Assembly: GCA_044359955.1 (NCBI GenBank)
Contig: JBIKLF010000006.1
Coordinates: forward strand, 1-64,000
Length of the DNA stretch: 64,000 nucleotides
Reading direction: 5' to 3'
From: JACTMZ01 sp044359955
Lineage (GTDB): Bacteria > Verrucomicrobiota > Verrucomicrobiia > Chthoniobacterales > JACTMZ01
The notes beneath the pieces were generated by a model, which did no database searches, had not been told where the DNA came from, and worked only from the letters and a program-made list of their open reading frames with translations. Shown in pieces: positions 55,877 through 64,000 of the stretch; positions within the stretch are counted from its first letter, which is position 1; each line of letters begins with the position of its first letter. Both the position numbers and the translations under genes were made by a program.

Positions 55877-56656
55877 GTGCCGACTTTTTCTTGGATTGCC
55901 GCCGTCCTGATCTGCCTGCCAGCGACAGGACATGCCAGCCCCGCCCGGGTGGTCAGTCTGGCGCCCAATCTGACCGAGATAGTGACCTCACTCGGGGGAG
56001 CAGACCGGTTGCTCGCCGTGACGCCGTTTTGCGCGGCGCCGGATACCATGGTTCGCCTGCCCGGCGGCATCCAACCGGAAGCTGAAACCGTCCTCGCTTT
56101 GACGCCGGATTTGATTCTGGCCACCTCGATGACCCCGGCAGCAACCCGCAGCCAACTGCAGAAACTCGGCCTCAAGGTGGAGGTCATCGACGCCCATTCC
56201 TTGGCCGATATCGCCAACGCAACAAACCGCATCGCCAGCCTCCTGCACCTCCAGGAAACGGTTGCTTACCCCCCGACCGTAAGTCCTCGCACCCGCTCTG
56301 CGGTCCTACTTTTCGGCGCCGAAACCGGTTACAGCGCCGGATGTGGGACGCATGCCCATGAAATTCTCGAGGCGGTCGGCCTGGAGAACATCGCGGCGGA
56401 AACTTCCGGACCCTGGCCGCAACTGGGGGAGGAATTCTTACTCTCCCGGGATCCGGACCTCATCATCGTGGCCGACTACGGGTCGTCCGCGCCGCAGGAT
56501 ATTTTACAGACCTTGCGCAGACATCCCGTGCGCCGCCATCTTTCGGCCGTGCGCGCGGGACACGTTCTGGTTTTCCCGGCGGGGGCCTTCAGTATTCCCG
56601 GACCCGCAGCTTTGCGCGCCACCGACGAACTGCGGGCCCGCTTGTCCCGGCTGTGA
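55877..56656 (+). CDS. BtuF-type periplasmic substrate-binding protein
   Basis: A 259-residue periplasmic binding protein of cluster A-II (cobalamin/siderophore). Signal peptide FSWIAAVLICLPATGHA (residues 4-20), then RVVSLAPNLTEIVTSLGGADRLLAVTPFC, typical of BtuF, followed by the linker helix and the second lobe (GLENIAAETSGPWPQLGEEFLLSRDPDLIIVADYG). The GTG start at 55877 is preferred; the frame is open upstream without similarity. Its TGA overlaps the ATPase start (GTGA). It is the first gene of the operon; vitamin B12 is likeliest, iron chelates possible. Confidence 0.85.
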   Translation: MPTFSWIAAVLICLPATGHASPARVVSLAPNLTEIVTSLGGADRLLAVTPFCAAPDTMVRLPGGIQPEAETVLALTPDLILATSMTPAATRSQLQKLGLKVEVIDAHSLADIANATNRIASLLHLQETVAYPPTVSPRTRSAVLLFGAETGYSAGCGTHAHEILEAVGLENIAAETSGPWPQLGEEFLLSRDPDLIIVADYGSSAPQDILQTLRRHPVRRHLSAVRAGHVLVFPAGAFSIPGPAALRATDELRARLSRL

Positions 56657-57438
56657 AGACGCCCATCCTCCAAGCAACCGGTCTCCATGCCGGTTACCAA
56701 GGATGCGCAGTGTTGCGTGGCGTAAGCTTCGATCTCCAGCGCGGCGAGGTCCTCGGGGTGATCGGGCCCAACGGCAGCGGCAAAAGCACATTGCTCAAAG
56801 CCGTGACCGGACTGCTCCCCTTGCTCGGAGGCAGGGTGCAAATCGCCGGAAAAGATTTATGCAACCTCGGCTTCCGCGAACGCGCGCGGATTTGCGCCGT
56901 GCAACCCCAGGTGGAAACTCCCCTCTTCGACTACTCCATCCGGGAATTCGTGCTCCTCGGCCGCCATCCGCACCGTCCCTTGCTCGGAAGGGCCGGCCCG
57001 GCCGATCTTCAAGCGGTGGATGCCGCGCTGACCATCACCGACCTGCTGCCGCTCGCTTCCCGCAGCATCCGCTCCCTCAGCACCGGTGAATGGCAACGTT
57101 CCCTCTTGGCCCGGGCCCTGGCCCAGGAAACCCCGTTGCTCATGCTGGACGAACCGGCGGCGCACCTTGATCCCGGGCATGGCTATGACACACATGCCCT
57201 GCTGCGGAAAATCAGCCGCGAGAAAGATCGTTCCGTCCTTTGCGTCTCGCACGATCTCAATCTTTCTGCCGAGTTCTGCGACCGGCTCCTCCTCCTGAGC
57301 CACGGCTGCCTGCGCGCCTTCGGCACCCCGGCCGAGGTTTTGCAGGAAACACTTTTGCAGGAAACGTTTGCCTGCTCCGCACTGCGCGTCACGACCAACG
57401 CCCTGACGGGAAACCCCAACGTGATCTACGCGCGATGA
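56653..57438 (+). CDS. ABC transporter ATPase (BtuD/FepC-type)
   Basis: A 261-residue ATPase of the FecCD-type importers. Walker A GPNGSGKSTLLKAV (about 38-51), Q-loop VQPQVETPLF, signature LSTGEWQRSLLARAL (about 143-157, a slightly altered LSGGE), Walker B LLMLDEPAAHLD (about 162-173) and the switch histidine in VCVSHDLNLSAEF-like SVLCVSHDLNL. It runs from the GTG overlapping btuF to TGA 57438 overlapping the permease ATG. Operon partner of the permease and binding protein. Confidence 0.92.
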   Translation: MKTPILQATGLHAGYQGCAVLRGVSFDLQRGEVLGVIGPNGSGKSTLLKAVTGLLPLLGGRVQIAGKDLCNLGFRERARICAVQPQVETPLFDYSIREFVLLGRHPHRPLLGRAGPADLQAVDAALTITDLLPLASRSIRSLSTGEWQRSLLARALAQETPLLMLDEPAAHLDPGHGYDTHALLRKISREKDRSVLCVSHDLNLSAEFCDRLLLLSHGCLRAFGTPAEVLQETLLQETFACSALRVTTNALTGNPNVIYAR

Positions 57439-58415
57439 AGAGCACAACACGCTTTCTCTTCCTCATGGCGGCCACCATGGGTGTGGTCGTCGCATCCATT
57501 TGCCTGGGCCCGACCTCCCTGCTCGACGGTTGGAGCCTCTGGAAACTGCTGGGCCAAGGTGCGTCCACTCCCGAACTCGAGCGGGCCGCCTTGGTGCTCT
57601 GGGAACTCCGCTTGCCGCGGGTGCTCTTGGCCGCTGCCGCAGGGGCTTCGCTCGCCTTGGGCGGACTTCTCTTGCAAGCCGTCTTTCGCAATCCGCTGGC
57701 CGAGCCTTATCTGCTCGGGTTGTCCTCCGGCGGCGCGCTCGGCGCTGTCATCGCCTTGGCGGCCGGCGCCTCCTCGGTGATCTGGCCCGCCTTGGCTGGC
57801 AGCCTGGTCATTGCCTCCATTGTTTTGCTCCTCTGCCGGCACCGTATCGCCTCCGACTTGCCTTCACTCTTGCTCGCCGGCGTGGCGCTCGGCGCCCTGG
57901 CCCAAGCTTTTACCACCACCATCATCCTGCGCTTCGACCCCGGCGCACTGCGCAGCATTTTGTTCTGGCTAATGGGCAGCTTTGCCGGGCGCGGTTGGTA
58001 TGAAGTTTCGCTGCTCTTGCCGGCGGCCATCATCGGACTCCTCGTCGTCTGGACCTTCCATCGACCCCTCGACCTGATCGCTCTGGGTGGCGAGAGCGCC
58101 CACCACCTCGGGGTGCGCGTGGTCGCCGTGCAAATCGGTTCCATCATCCTTGCCGCCGTGCTCACGGCTCTGACCGTCGCCACCTGCGGAACAATCGGCT
58201 TTGTCGGCCTGATGGCACCGCATTTGGCCCGGCAAATCGTCGGTTCGACCCACGGGCAATCGGTTCCCGCCAGCGTCCTGGCCGGGATTTTCCTTACCGT
58301 GGGCTCCGACCTGGCCGCGCGGACCATTCTGGCCGGCACCGAGCTGCCCGTCGGCGTAGTCACGGGTGCCGTCGGCTGCCTCTTTTTCCTCGCCCTGCTC
58401 ACCAAAAAACGCTGA
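57435..58415 (+). CDS. FecCD/BtuC-type ABC transporter permease
   Basis: A 326-residue permease with around nine to ten helices. LRLPRVLLAAAAGASLALGGLLLQAVFRNPLAEPYLLGLSSGGALGAVIAL (about 54-104) is the FecCD family signature (G-x-x-x-Q-x-x-x-x-N-P-L-A-x-P-x-x-L-G-[LI]-x-S-G-A); GTIGFVGLMAPHLARQIVGSTH (about 252-273) is the ATPase contact region. ATG 57435 overlaps the upstream stop. The set BtuFDC is complete; the outer-membrane receptor and TonB are not here, and I see no cobalamin riboswitch in the 96 bp before the first gene. Confidence 0.93.
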   Translation: MKSTTRFLFLMAATMGVVVASICLGPTSLLDGWSLWKLLGQGASTPELERAALVLWELRLPRVLLAAAAGASLALGGLLLQAVFRNPLAEPYLLGLSSGGALGAVIALAAGASSVIWPALAGSLVIASIVLLLCRHRIASDLPSLLLAGVALGALAQAFTTTIILRFDPGALRSILFWLMGSFAGRGWYEVSLLLPAAIIGLLVVWTFHRPLDLIALGGESAHHLGVRVVAVQIGSIILAAVLTALTVATCGTIGFVGLMAPHLARQIVGSTHGQSVPASVLAGIFLTVGSDLAARTILAGTELPVGVVTGAVGCLFFLALLTKKR

Positions 58416-58423
58416 CTTTCCCC

Positions 58424-58834
58424 ATGGTTAAAATTTCTATCTGCTACGAAGGCGGCCTGCGTTGCGCGGCCACACACGGGCCGTCCGGTCAAACGGTTTT
58501 CACCGACGCACCGGTCGACAATCAGGGCAAGGGCGAATCGTTCTCGCCGACCGATCTGGTGGCCACCGCGTTGGGCGCGTGCATGGCGACCATCATGGGC
58601 ATCGTGGCCGAGCGGCATGAGATCGATCTGCGCGGGATGCAGATCGAAGTGAGCAAGGTGATGTCGGCGGACCTGCCGCGGCGGATTGCCAAGTTGAGCA
58701 CGACGATCACGGTTCCGCTGGCGCCGGACCATCCGCAGCGCGCGCCGTTGGAAAATGCCGCACTGACTTGCCCGGTGCACAAGAGTTTGAGTGCGGAAAT
58801 GGAAAAGCCGGTGGAGTTTGTTTGGGGCGGGTAG
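58424..58834 (+). CDS. OsmC-family protein
   Basis: A 136-residue OsmC/Ohr-family protein, thiol peroxidase or related function, cytoplasmic. The two conserved cysteines are in LGACMATIMGIVAERHEIDLRGMQIEVSK (about C51) and AALTCPVHKSLSAEMEKPV (about C118), with SPTDLVATALGAC typical. It follows the transporter operon after 8 bp. Its TAG is at the left side of the A10 repeat, with a GAGCGCGAAGCGC hairpin between. Identity within the superfamily (OsmC rather than Ohr) is inferred from the sequence around the second Cys. Confidence 0.9.
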   Translation: MVKISICYEGGLRCAATHGPSGQTVFTDAPVDNQGKGESFSPTDLVATALGACMATIMGIVAERHEIDLRGMQIEVSKVMSADLPRRIAKLSTTITVPLAPDHPQRAPLENAALTCPVHKSLSAEMEKPVEFVWGG

Positions 58835-58847
58835 GAGCGCGAAGCGC

Positions 58848-58943
58848 TTGGGAGTGCGCCGGCGCAGACGGCGCTTTTGCTTTTCCACGAACGGGGATCG
58901 GCCCGCGATGAAAAGCGGCGGCTGCGCCGCCGCACTCCAAAAG
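58848..58943. repeat. REP pair (BIME-like) left of the RAYT gene
   Basis: Two family A units head-to-head, TTGGGAGTGCGCCGGCGCAG...GCGC and AAAAGCGGCGGCTGCGCCGC...ACTCCAAAA, joined by the linker TTCCACGAACGGGGATC...CCCGCGATG. It is a direct copy, with few changes, of 59562-59657 on the other side of the RAYT gene. Confidence 0.85.
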
Positions 58944-58984
58944 GGCTTGACGCATGGGCGGCTGGTCGCGACACGGGTGGACTT

Positions 58985-59560
58985 ATGAAGTCGGGCACGC
59001 TTGAGACGGCATGGCCCCATGCGCCGGCCCACCGTTTGGGTGAGGCCGGTGTCTACATGGTGACCGCTGGGACTTATGGCAAGGTTCAGCACTTCAATAC
59101 GCCGCAGCGCCTGGATGTTTTGCAGCGCGGACTCCTCGCGGTTTGCCAAGCGAACGGATGGCAACTCGAGGCGTGGGCGGTTTTTACCAACCACTACCAC
59201 TTCATCGGCGTTTCACCTCGAGATCAAGAAGACGCCTCCTCCCTGACCCGGACCCTCGGCGGGTTGCATGCCAAAACCGCCGCATGGGTCAATCGCTTGG
59301 ACGGCACACCCGGAAGGAAAGTCTGGCACAATTTCTTCGAGACGAAACTGACCCACGAAAAGTCGTATTTGGCACGCCTCAGTTACGTGCACCGGAATGC
59401 CATGCGCCACGGATTGGTTCGGGGGGCAGCGGACTACCCTTGGTGCTCGGCACGCTGGTTTGAGCGCACCGCGACCAAAGGTCAGGTGGCGACCATTTAC
59501 CGCTTCAAAACCGACCGGGTTCAGGTGCCGGACGAATACGGTGTGACCGCCGTGGAATAA
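58985..59560 (+). CDS. REP-associated tyrosine transposase (RAYT, Y1_Tnp)
   Basis: A 191-residue single-strand HUH transposase of the IS200/IS605-related RAYT group, which nicks REP hairpins through a tyrosine. The metal-binding HUH motif is FTNHYHFIGV (H70, H72), the substrate-grip part is YMVTAGTYGKVQHF near residue 24-37 and the C-terminal catalytic block SYVHRNAMRHGLV...YPWCS contains the likely nucleophile Y134. The ATG at 58985 is preferred; the longer frame is the repeat itself. Both flanks are near-identical REP pairs of the family that is scattered over the window, so this is a complete REPtron. No frame damage. Confidence 0.92.
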   Translation: MKSGTLETAWPHAPAHRLGEAGVYMVTAGTYGKVQHFNTPQRLDVLQRGLLAVCQANGWQLEAWAVFTNHYHFIGVSPRDQEDASSLTRTLGGLHAKTAAWVNRLDGTPGRKVWHNFFETKLTHEKSYLARLSYVHRNAMRHGLVRGAADYPWCSARWFERTATKGQVATIYRFKTDRVQVPDEYGVTAVE

Positions 59561-59561
59561 C

Positions 59562-59657
59562 TTTTTGGAGTGCGCCGGCTGGACGGCGCTTTTGCCTTCA
59601 CGCGAACGGGGATCTACCCGCGATGAAAAGCGGCGGCTGTGCCGCCGCGCTCCAAAA
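59562..59657. repeat. REP pair (BIME-like) right of the RAYT gene
   Basis: TTTTGGAGTGCGCCGGCTGG...GCGCTTTTG and AAAAGCGGCGGCTGTGCCGC...GCTCCAAAA joined by a linker containing CGCGAACGGGGATCTACCCG. It begins immediately after the RAYT stop and ends 4 bp before the secA stop. Confidence 0.85.
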
Positions 59658-59661
59658 GGGA

Positions 59662-62625
59662 TCAGGCGTTGCGGCCGCAGCAGGATTTGAATTTTTTGCC
59701 GCTGCCGCAGGGGCAGGGTTCGTTGCGGCCGACTTTCGGGGCTTCGCGCCGGATGGGCAGTTCCATCTTCAACTCGCCCTGCCCGGCGGCGGCGGCGCGG
59801 GCCGGCGGGCGCACGCCGGCGGACCCGTCGGGCGACTCTCCGCCGGAAAGCTTTTGCTGCAGTTGCGAGAGGAACGTTTCGAAAGACGCGAGGTTCGTGG
59901 TGCTGCGGAAGAGGTTGGTCAGCATCTCGCCGCGGATGCGGTCCATCAGTTCGACGAACATCTTGTAGGCTTCGCTCTTATACTCGACGAGCGGGTCTTT
60001 CTGACCGTAAGCCCGGAGGTAGACACCCTCGCGGAGGCCGTCCATGGCATAGAGGTGCTCCTGCCAGAGGCGGTCGATGGCGTTGAGCAGAATGTAGCGC
60101 TCGAGCATCTTGAGCGCATCGGCCTGCTCGTGCCCGGCTTTCATCTCGTAAGCCGCTTTGATTTTTTCGACAAGGAACTGTCCGTTCTCCTCCGCGGTGC
60201 GGGTCTCGAATTGCGCGGTGTCGTTTTTCAAGCCGAGCGGGAAGGTCTGGTTGACCCACTGGAGCAGCCCGTCGTAATCGGCCTCGCCTTCTTCGCCGGG
60301 CGCGAGGAGGTCCGCGACTTTTTTCGGCACCATTTCATCGATGACTTCGTAGACCATGGCCCGCGGGTTGTCGGTTTCGATCGCCTCATTGCGGTAGCCG
60401 TAGATGACGGCCCGCTGCTGGTTCATCACATCGTCGAACTCGAGGGTGCGTTTGCGGGTGAGGTAATTGCGCTGCTCAACGCGTTTCTGCGCGGTTTCCA
60501 CGCTCTTGTTGAGCCACGGATGCTCGAGTTCCTCGCCTTCCTCCATGCCGAAGCGCTCCATGATCTTGGTCATGCGGTCGGCCGCGCCGAAATTGCGCAT
60601 GAGGTCGTCCTCGAAACTGACGAAGAATTGCGAACTGCCCGGGTCGCCCTGGCGGGCGCAACGTCCGCGCAGCTGACGGTCGATGCGGCGCGATTCATGG
60701 CGCTCGGTGCCGATGACGTGGAGCCCGCCGACGCCCTGCACACCGGAGCCCAGTTTGATGTCCGTGCCGCGGCCCGCCATGTTGGTCGAAATGGTCACGG
60801 TGCCCGGTTGGCCGGCCCGGGAGACGATCTCGGCCTCCTGGAGGTGGAATTTCGCGTTGAGGACATTGTGCGGGATTTTTTCCCGCTTGAGCATACGGCT
60901 GAGCAGTTCGGAGGACTCGACACTGGCCGTGCCGACGAGGACCGGTTGCTGCGCGGCATGCCGCTTTTTGATTTGGTCGATGACCGCGTTGTATTTCTCG
61001 CGGCGCGTCTTGTAGATGCGGTCGTTCGAATCCTTGCGGGCCACATTGCGGTTGGTCGGGATGACGATGACATCGAGATCGTAGATGTCGTGGAATTCGT
61101 TGGCCTCCGTTTCGGCCGTGCCGGTCATGCCGCCGAGCTTCTCGTAGAGACGGAAATAGTTCTGGATGGTGATCGTGGCCAGCGTCTGGGTCTCGCGGTC
61201 GATCTGCACGCCTTCTTTGGCCTCGACGGCCTGGTGCAGACCGTCGCTCCAGCGGCGGCCGGGCATTTTGCGGCCGGTGAACTGGTCGACGATGAGGACT
61301 TTGTTTTCCTCGACGACGTATTCGACGTCTTTTTCGTAAAGGCAATAAGCCTTGAGCAGTTGGGTGATGTTGTGGATGCGCTCGGCCTGCGCGTCATAGT
61401 GCTGCTGCTTCGCGGCCTTGGCTTCGATCTTCTCTTTGTCGGAGAGCGAAGGATCGAGGTCGATGTCGGTGAATTCGTTGATCAGGTCGGGCAGGACGAA
61501 GGCATCGGGGTCGTCCGGGTTCATGAACGCACGCCCCTGTTCGGTGAGGTCCGCTTCGTGCTGGCGCTCCTCGATCGTGTAGAAAAGTTCCTCTTTGAGC
61601 GCGACGAGCGCCTCTTTGTTGGTGTCCTGGTAGAAAGAAAGTTCCGCTTTGTCGACGAGCTTGCGCATCTCGGGTTCCTCCATGAGGCGCAGGAGCCCTT
61701 TGTTGCGGGGTTCGCCGAGTTTGGCTTTGAAGAGCGAGAGCCCGGCGGTCTCGGTGTCGCCCTTCTCGAGGAGTTCCTTGACCTCGGTGATGAGGCGGGT
61801 GCAGAGCATGGTCTGCTTGCGGACGAGTTGCTCGACGAGCGGCTTGAAGCGGTCGTATTGGTGGGTGGAAACGGTGGCCGGACCGCTGATGATGAGCGGG
61901 GTGCGGGCTTCGTCGATGAGGATGGAATCGACTTCGTCGACGATGGCGAAGTAATGGCCGCGCTGGACCTGCTGTTCCTTGGAGGTGGCCATGCCATTGT
62001 CGCGCAGGTAATCGAAGCCGAACTCGCTGTTCGTCCCGTAAGTGATGTCGCAGGCGTATTGGGCGCGGCGCACTTCCGGGGGCTGGTCGTGCTGGATGAT
62101 GCCGACGGTGAGACCGAGGAAGCGGTAGATTTCACCGACCCACTCGGCATCGCGACGGGCGAGGTAATCGTTGACCGTGACGAGGTGCGCGCCGCGGCCG
62201 GCCAAGGCATTGAGGTAGAGCGGCAGGGTGGCGACGAGGGTTTTGCCTTCGCCGGTGGCCATTTCGGCGATGCGCCCGCTATGCAGGACCATGCCACCAA
62301 TAAGTTGCACGTCAAAGTGGACCATCTGCCATTCGAGCGGATGGTCGACCACGCTGACACTGCGCCCGCAGAGACGGCGGGCCGTGTTTTTCACCATGGC
62401 AAAGGCCTCGGGCAGGATTTGATCGAGGGCCTTCTGCTGCTCTTTGTAGTCCTCGATGGCGGAAATCCGCGCCTTCCATTCGGCGGTCATGCGGCGGAGG
62501 TCGTCGTCCGAGAGCGACTGGTATTGCTCCTCGAATTCGTTGATTTGGCGGACCGTCGGCATCATGCGCTTGATCTCGCGCTGATTTTTCGAGCCGACGA
62601 TTTTCTTGATGATGAAATTGATCAT
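59662..62625 (-). CDS. secA: preprotein translocase ATPase SecA
   Basis: ATP-driven motor of the Sec pathway. The 987-residue protein starts MINFIIKKIVGSKNQREIKRMMPTV; 20 residues of open frame upstream are not similar to SecA, so ATG 62625 is used. Walker A is in IAEMATGEGKTLVATL (GEGKT 125-129), DEAD-like IVDEVDSILIDEARTPLIISGP (about 220-241), the preprotein cross-linking domain follows, VGTASVESSELLSRML and RGTDIKLG (motif V region), GRCARQGDPGSSQFFVS (VI), and the zinc-binding SEC-C tail NEPCPCGSGKKFKSCCGRN at the end, which contacts SecB or ribosome. Complete. Divergent from the next gene by 119 bp. Confidence 0.96.
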   Translation of the reverse strand: MINFIIKKIVGSKNQREIKRMMPTVRQINEFEEQYQSLSDDDLRRMTAEWKARISAIEDYKEQQKALDQILPEAFAMVKNTARRLCGRSVSVVDHPLEWQMVHFDVQLIGGMVLHSGRIAEMATGEGKTLVATLPLYLNALAGRGAHLVTVNDYLARRDAEWVGEIYRFLGLTVGIIQHDQPPEVRRAQYACDITYGTNSEFGFDYLRDNGMATSKEQQVQRGHYFAIVDEVDSILIDEARTPLIISGPATVSTHQYDRFKPLVEQLVRKQTMLCTRLITEVKELLEKGDTETAGLSLFKAKLGEPRNKGLLRLMEEPEMRKLVDKAELSFYQDTNKEALVALKEELFYTIEERQHEADLTEQGRAFMNPDDPDAFVLPDLINEFTDIDLDPSLSDKEKIEAKAAKQQHYDAQAERIHNITQLLKAYCLYEKDVEYVVEENKVLIVDQFTGRKMPGRRWSDGLHQAVEAKEGVQIDRETQTLATITIQNYFRLYEKLGGMTGTAETEANEFHDIYDLDVIVIPTNRNVARKDSNDRIYKTRREKYNAVIDQIKKRHAAQQPVLVGTASVESSELLSRMLKREKIPHNVLNAKFHLQEAEIVSRAGQPGTVTISTNMAGRGTDIKLGSGVQGVGGLHVIGTERHESRRIDRQLRGRCARQGDPGSSQFFVSFEDDLMRNFGAADRMTKIMERFGMEEGEELEHPWLNKSVETAQKRVEQRNYLTRKRTLEFDDVMNQQRAVIYGYRNEAIETDNPRAMVYEVIDEMVPKKVADLLAPGEEGEADYDGLLQWVNQTFPLGLKNDTAQFETRTAEENGQFLVEKIKAAYEMKAGHEQADALKMLERYILLNAIDRLWQEHLYAMDGLREGVYLRAYGQKDPLVEYKSEAYKMFVELMDRIRGEMLTNLFRSTTNLASFETFLSQLQQKLSGGESPDGSAGVRPPARAAAAGQGELKMELPIRREAPKVGRNEPCPCGSGKKFKSCCGRNA

Positions 62626-62744
62626 AACTGCGTCCGCCCCGCGGCGGGAAAACCTGCAAATTATCCGTCCGGACCCCTGTCGCAAAGGAAATTGGGGGGC
62701 TGCGGACTTGCCCCCGAGGCCGGACGGCTTAGGTTCAACGTGCC

Positions 62745-63455
62745 ATGAAAATGTGTTTGCTGACCATCTTGCTGGGGGCGTGGCCGGTCTGGGCTACCGC
62801 CCAAAACACCAATCCGGCACCCCAACCCGATCCGATGGCGGCCTTGGCCGGTCTGATCAAAGCTTTCCAAGGCGCCTCCTCTCCGGACGGGACTGCCCCG
62901 GAGGGAACTCCGGATCCGCTGGCGGCGGCGGCGCAATTGTTTCAGGCTTTCCAGGGAGGGACCAACAACCCGCTGGCGGCCATGGGAGCAAAGCCGGCGG
63001 TCGATTTCCGCGAATTGCGGGCCCTCCTTCCCGAGGAGGCGGCCGGCTTGCGCCGCACCTCGGCGCGTGGAAAGAAAACCGGCGCTTTCGGTGCGGGTGT
63101 TTCCGAAGCAACGGGCGACTACGGCGAAGCCGGCACCCCGCAACTCGAAATTCAGATCAAGGATCTCGCCGCGATGGGTCCATTGGGTGCCATGGCCGGG
63201 TTTGGTTGGACCGCGGCCGAAATCGACAGCGAGGGCGACGACGGATACGAGCGCACCACGCAATACAAGGGACGCACGGGACTGGAGAAATACCGGACGA
63301 TTGACCGCTCCGGCTCGGCCACGGTGATGATCGCCGGGCGCTTTATGGTCGAGATCAAGGGCCACAACATTGACCCGGCGCAACTCCGGGCGGCGGTTGA
63401 GGCGATCGACTTCGACGCGCTTGAGCGACTGGCCAATCGCCCGCAGGTCCAGTAG
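62745..63455 (+). CDS. secreted hypothetical protein
   Basis: A 236-residue exported protein. Signal peptide MKMCLLTILLGAWPVWATAQ, cleavage after about residue 20. Then a Pro/Gly/Ala-rich linker (about 21-80) with two similar segments, PDPMAALAGLIKAFQG and PDPLAAAAQLFQAFQG, suggesting an internal duplication. A folded domain follows (about 85-236) with GLEKYRTIDRSGSATVMIAGRFMVEIKGHNI, beta-rich, no cysteines. Not recognised. The YKGRTGLEKY...RFMVEIKG pattern is compact and looks family-wide; a periplasmic role is inferred only from the signal. Divergent from secA. Confidence 0.6.
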   Translation: MKMCLLTILLGAWPVWATAQNTNPAPQPDPMAALAGLIKAFQGASSPDGTAPEGTPDPLAAAAQLFQAFQGGTNNPLAAMGAKPAVDFRELRALLPEEAAGLRRTSARGKKTGAFGAGVSEATGDYGEAGTPQLEIQIKDLAAMGPLGAMAGFGWTAAEIDSEGDDGYERTTQYKGRTGLEKYRTIDRSGSATVMIAGRFMVEIKGHNIDPAQLRAAVEAIDFDALERLANRPQVQ

Positions 63456-63459
63456 ACGC

Positions 63460-63952
63460 TCAGCGCCGGTAGCGGGCCGCGAGATCCTCGTGGCGAACCT
63501 CGACGAGCAACCACGCCCAGGGCCAGCGGCCGCTTTTTCGCCAGCGAAATTCGAACACCCCGCGCGCCGCCCGCACCTCTTCGATCACGGCGTGGGCGAC
63601 GGGCGAACCCGAGCCGAAAACGCCAAGCGGTCCGCTCGCCGACCATTCGTCGCCGCCTCCGGAGATTTGCCGCGGCCCCGTTGCCGTGATTTGCAGCGCA
63701 AAGAAGTGGCTGAACAACAAGCGCGCCTCGTCGATCGACGTCGGGCGGTCGGTCATGCCCCCACGCATCGCGGTAATCGGGGGACATCATCCGCTCGACC
63801 GCCGGCCAATCGCGGGCCGAGGCGCGTTGGAGCAAATTCAGGGTGTGCAAGTCCACCTGCCGGGCCAGCTGCCAGAGTTGGAAAAGCCAAATCACCAACG
63901 CGGCCACCGCCGCGATGACCGCGGTTTTGATCCATGACACCGGAACGAGCAC
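63460..63952 (-). pseudogene. membrane-anchored NTF2-like protein with a frameshift
   Basis: The N-terminal part (SWIKTAVIAAVAALVIWLFQLWQLARQVDLHTLNLLQRASARDWPAVERMMSPDYRDAWG; one membrane helix, then the start of an NTF2/SnoaL-like domain) is in one frame, and the C-terminal part (MTDRPTSIDEARLLFSHFFALQITATGPRQISGGG...WLLVEVRHEDLAARYRR) in another. They meet at a run of five C (63758-63762 on the plus strand; G5 on the coding strand). With four bases the reading is continuous: DYRDAWG-MTDRPTSIDEAR. So either a one-base insertion or a homopolymer sequencing error. The coordinates span the reconstructed gene; the start ATG at 63952 is near the end of the window. Confidence 0.7.
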
Positions 63953-64000
63953 CTTGGATTTTTATACCCGCAGGGTGCACCGGGCGCAGAGCAGAAAAGA

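Noticed and set aside
59623..62748. 1041-codon plus-strand frame opposite secA
   Set aside because: Shadow of SecA in the opposite frame; no domain, and SecA motifs are complete.

Overview
The window is a high-GC bacterial chromosome segment, and the gene content suggests a Gram-negative member of the Verrucomicrobiota, possibly Opitutales-like (inference). Pointers are two PEP-CTERM exported proteins, a type III glutamine synthetase, a heptose epimerase (HldD), and above all non-coding DNA packed with short palindromic repeat families. There is no rRNA and one tRNA (Ala-GGC). Start codons often lack a clear Shine-Dalgarno sequence, GTG starts are common, and 4-nt overlaps link operons.

Layout. 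0.2-5.1 kb: biosynthetic arginine decarboxylase divergent from a YbgC-type thioesterase, small unknown genes, and lexA with a palindrome over its start. 5.3-13 kb: glnN, lgt, a lipocalin lipoprotein, a solitary NuoG-like iron-sulfur protein, an UPF0173 hydrolase and a BASS transporter. 13.2-23.6 kb: an envelope-glycan flavoured region with a family 2 glycosyltransferase, an Agl23-type membrane protein, three further polytopic membrane proteins (two of them tandem paralogues), an L,D-transpeptidase lipoprotein and an orphan NtrC-type activator. 23.6-26.5 kb: xseB, dxs and a DUF805 protein. 26.5-35 kb: an accessory stretch with an interrupted sodium channel gene, an AbiEii-type pair, higBA, a PEP-CTERM protein, an AAA/DUF4143 ATPase with a perfect 37-bp palindrome in front, and an unknown two-gene module. 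35-46 kb: SGNH/TPR protein, PHP phosphoesterase, ppgK-aroB, hemW, a glycine-rich RRM protein, hldD and recJ. 46-53 kb: tRNA-Ala, UDP-galactopyranose mutase, a DUF4160/DUF2442 pair broken by a micro-inversion, a retropepsin-like protease, an SDR epimerase, a GbsR/MarR regulator and an IS1634-type insertion sequence. 53.5-64 kb: a trypsin-like PEP-CTERM protein, a BtuFDC-like uptake operon, OsmC, a REP-associated transposase (RAYT) between two copies of its own repeat unit, secA and two secreted or anchored unknowns.

The most striking content is the repeat landscape. Family A (consensus head TTTTGGAGTGCG followed by a GC hairpin) occurs about 13 times, often as head-to-head pairs, and two roughly 96-bp copies bracket the RAYT gene. 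Family B (GGTAGGGACG hairpins) occurs about 11 times and supplies stop codons to lexA, nuoG and recJ. A third family has degenerate inverted ends (GCCACGGATGGAAGAAGAT) enclosing different palindromes in different copies. Repeats have also entered coding sequence: they provide the start region of hemW and of a lipoprotein gene and an in-frame insertion in glf. One repeat end coincides with a 123-bp inversion that split a DUF4160 gene. All functional assignments come from reading motifs in the translated sequence; no database search was run.
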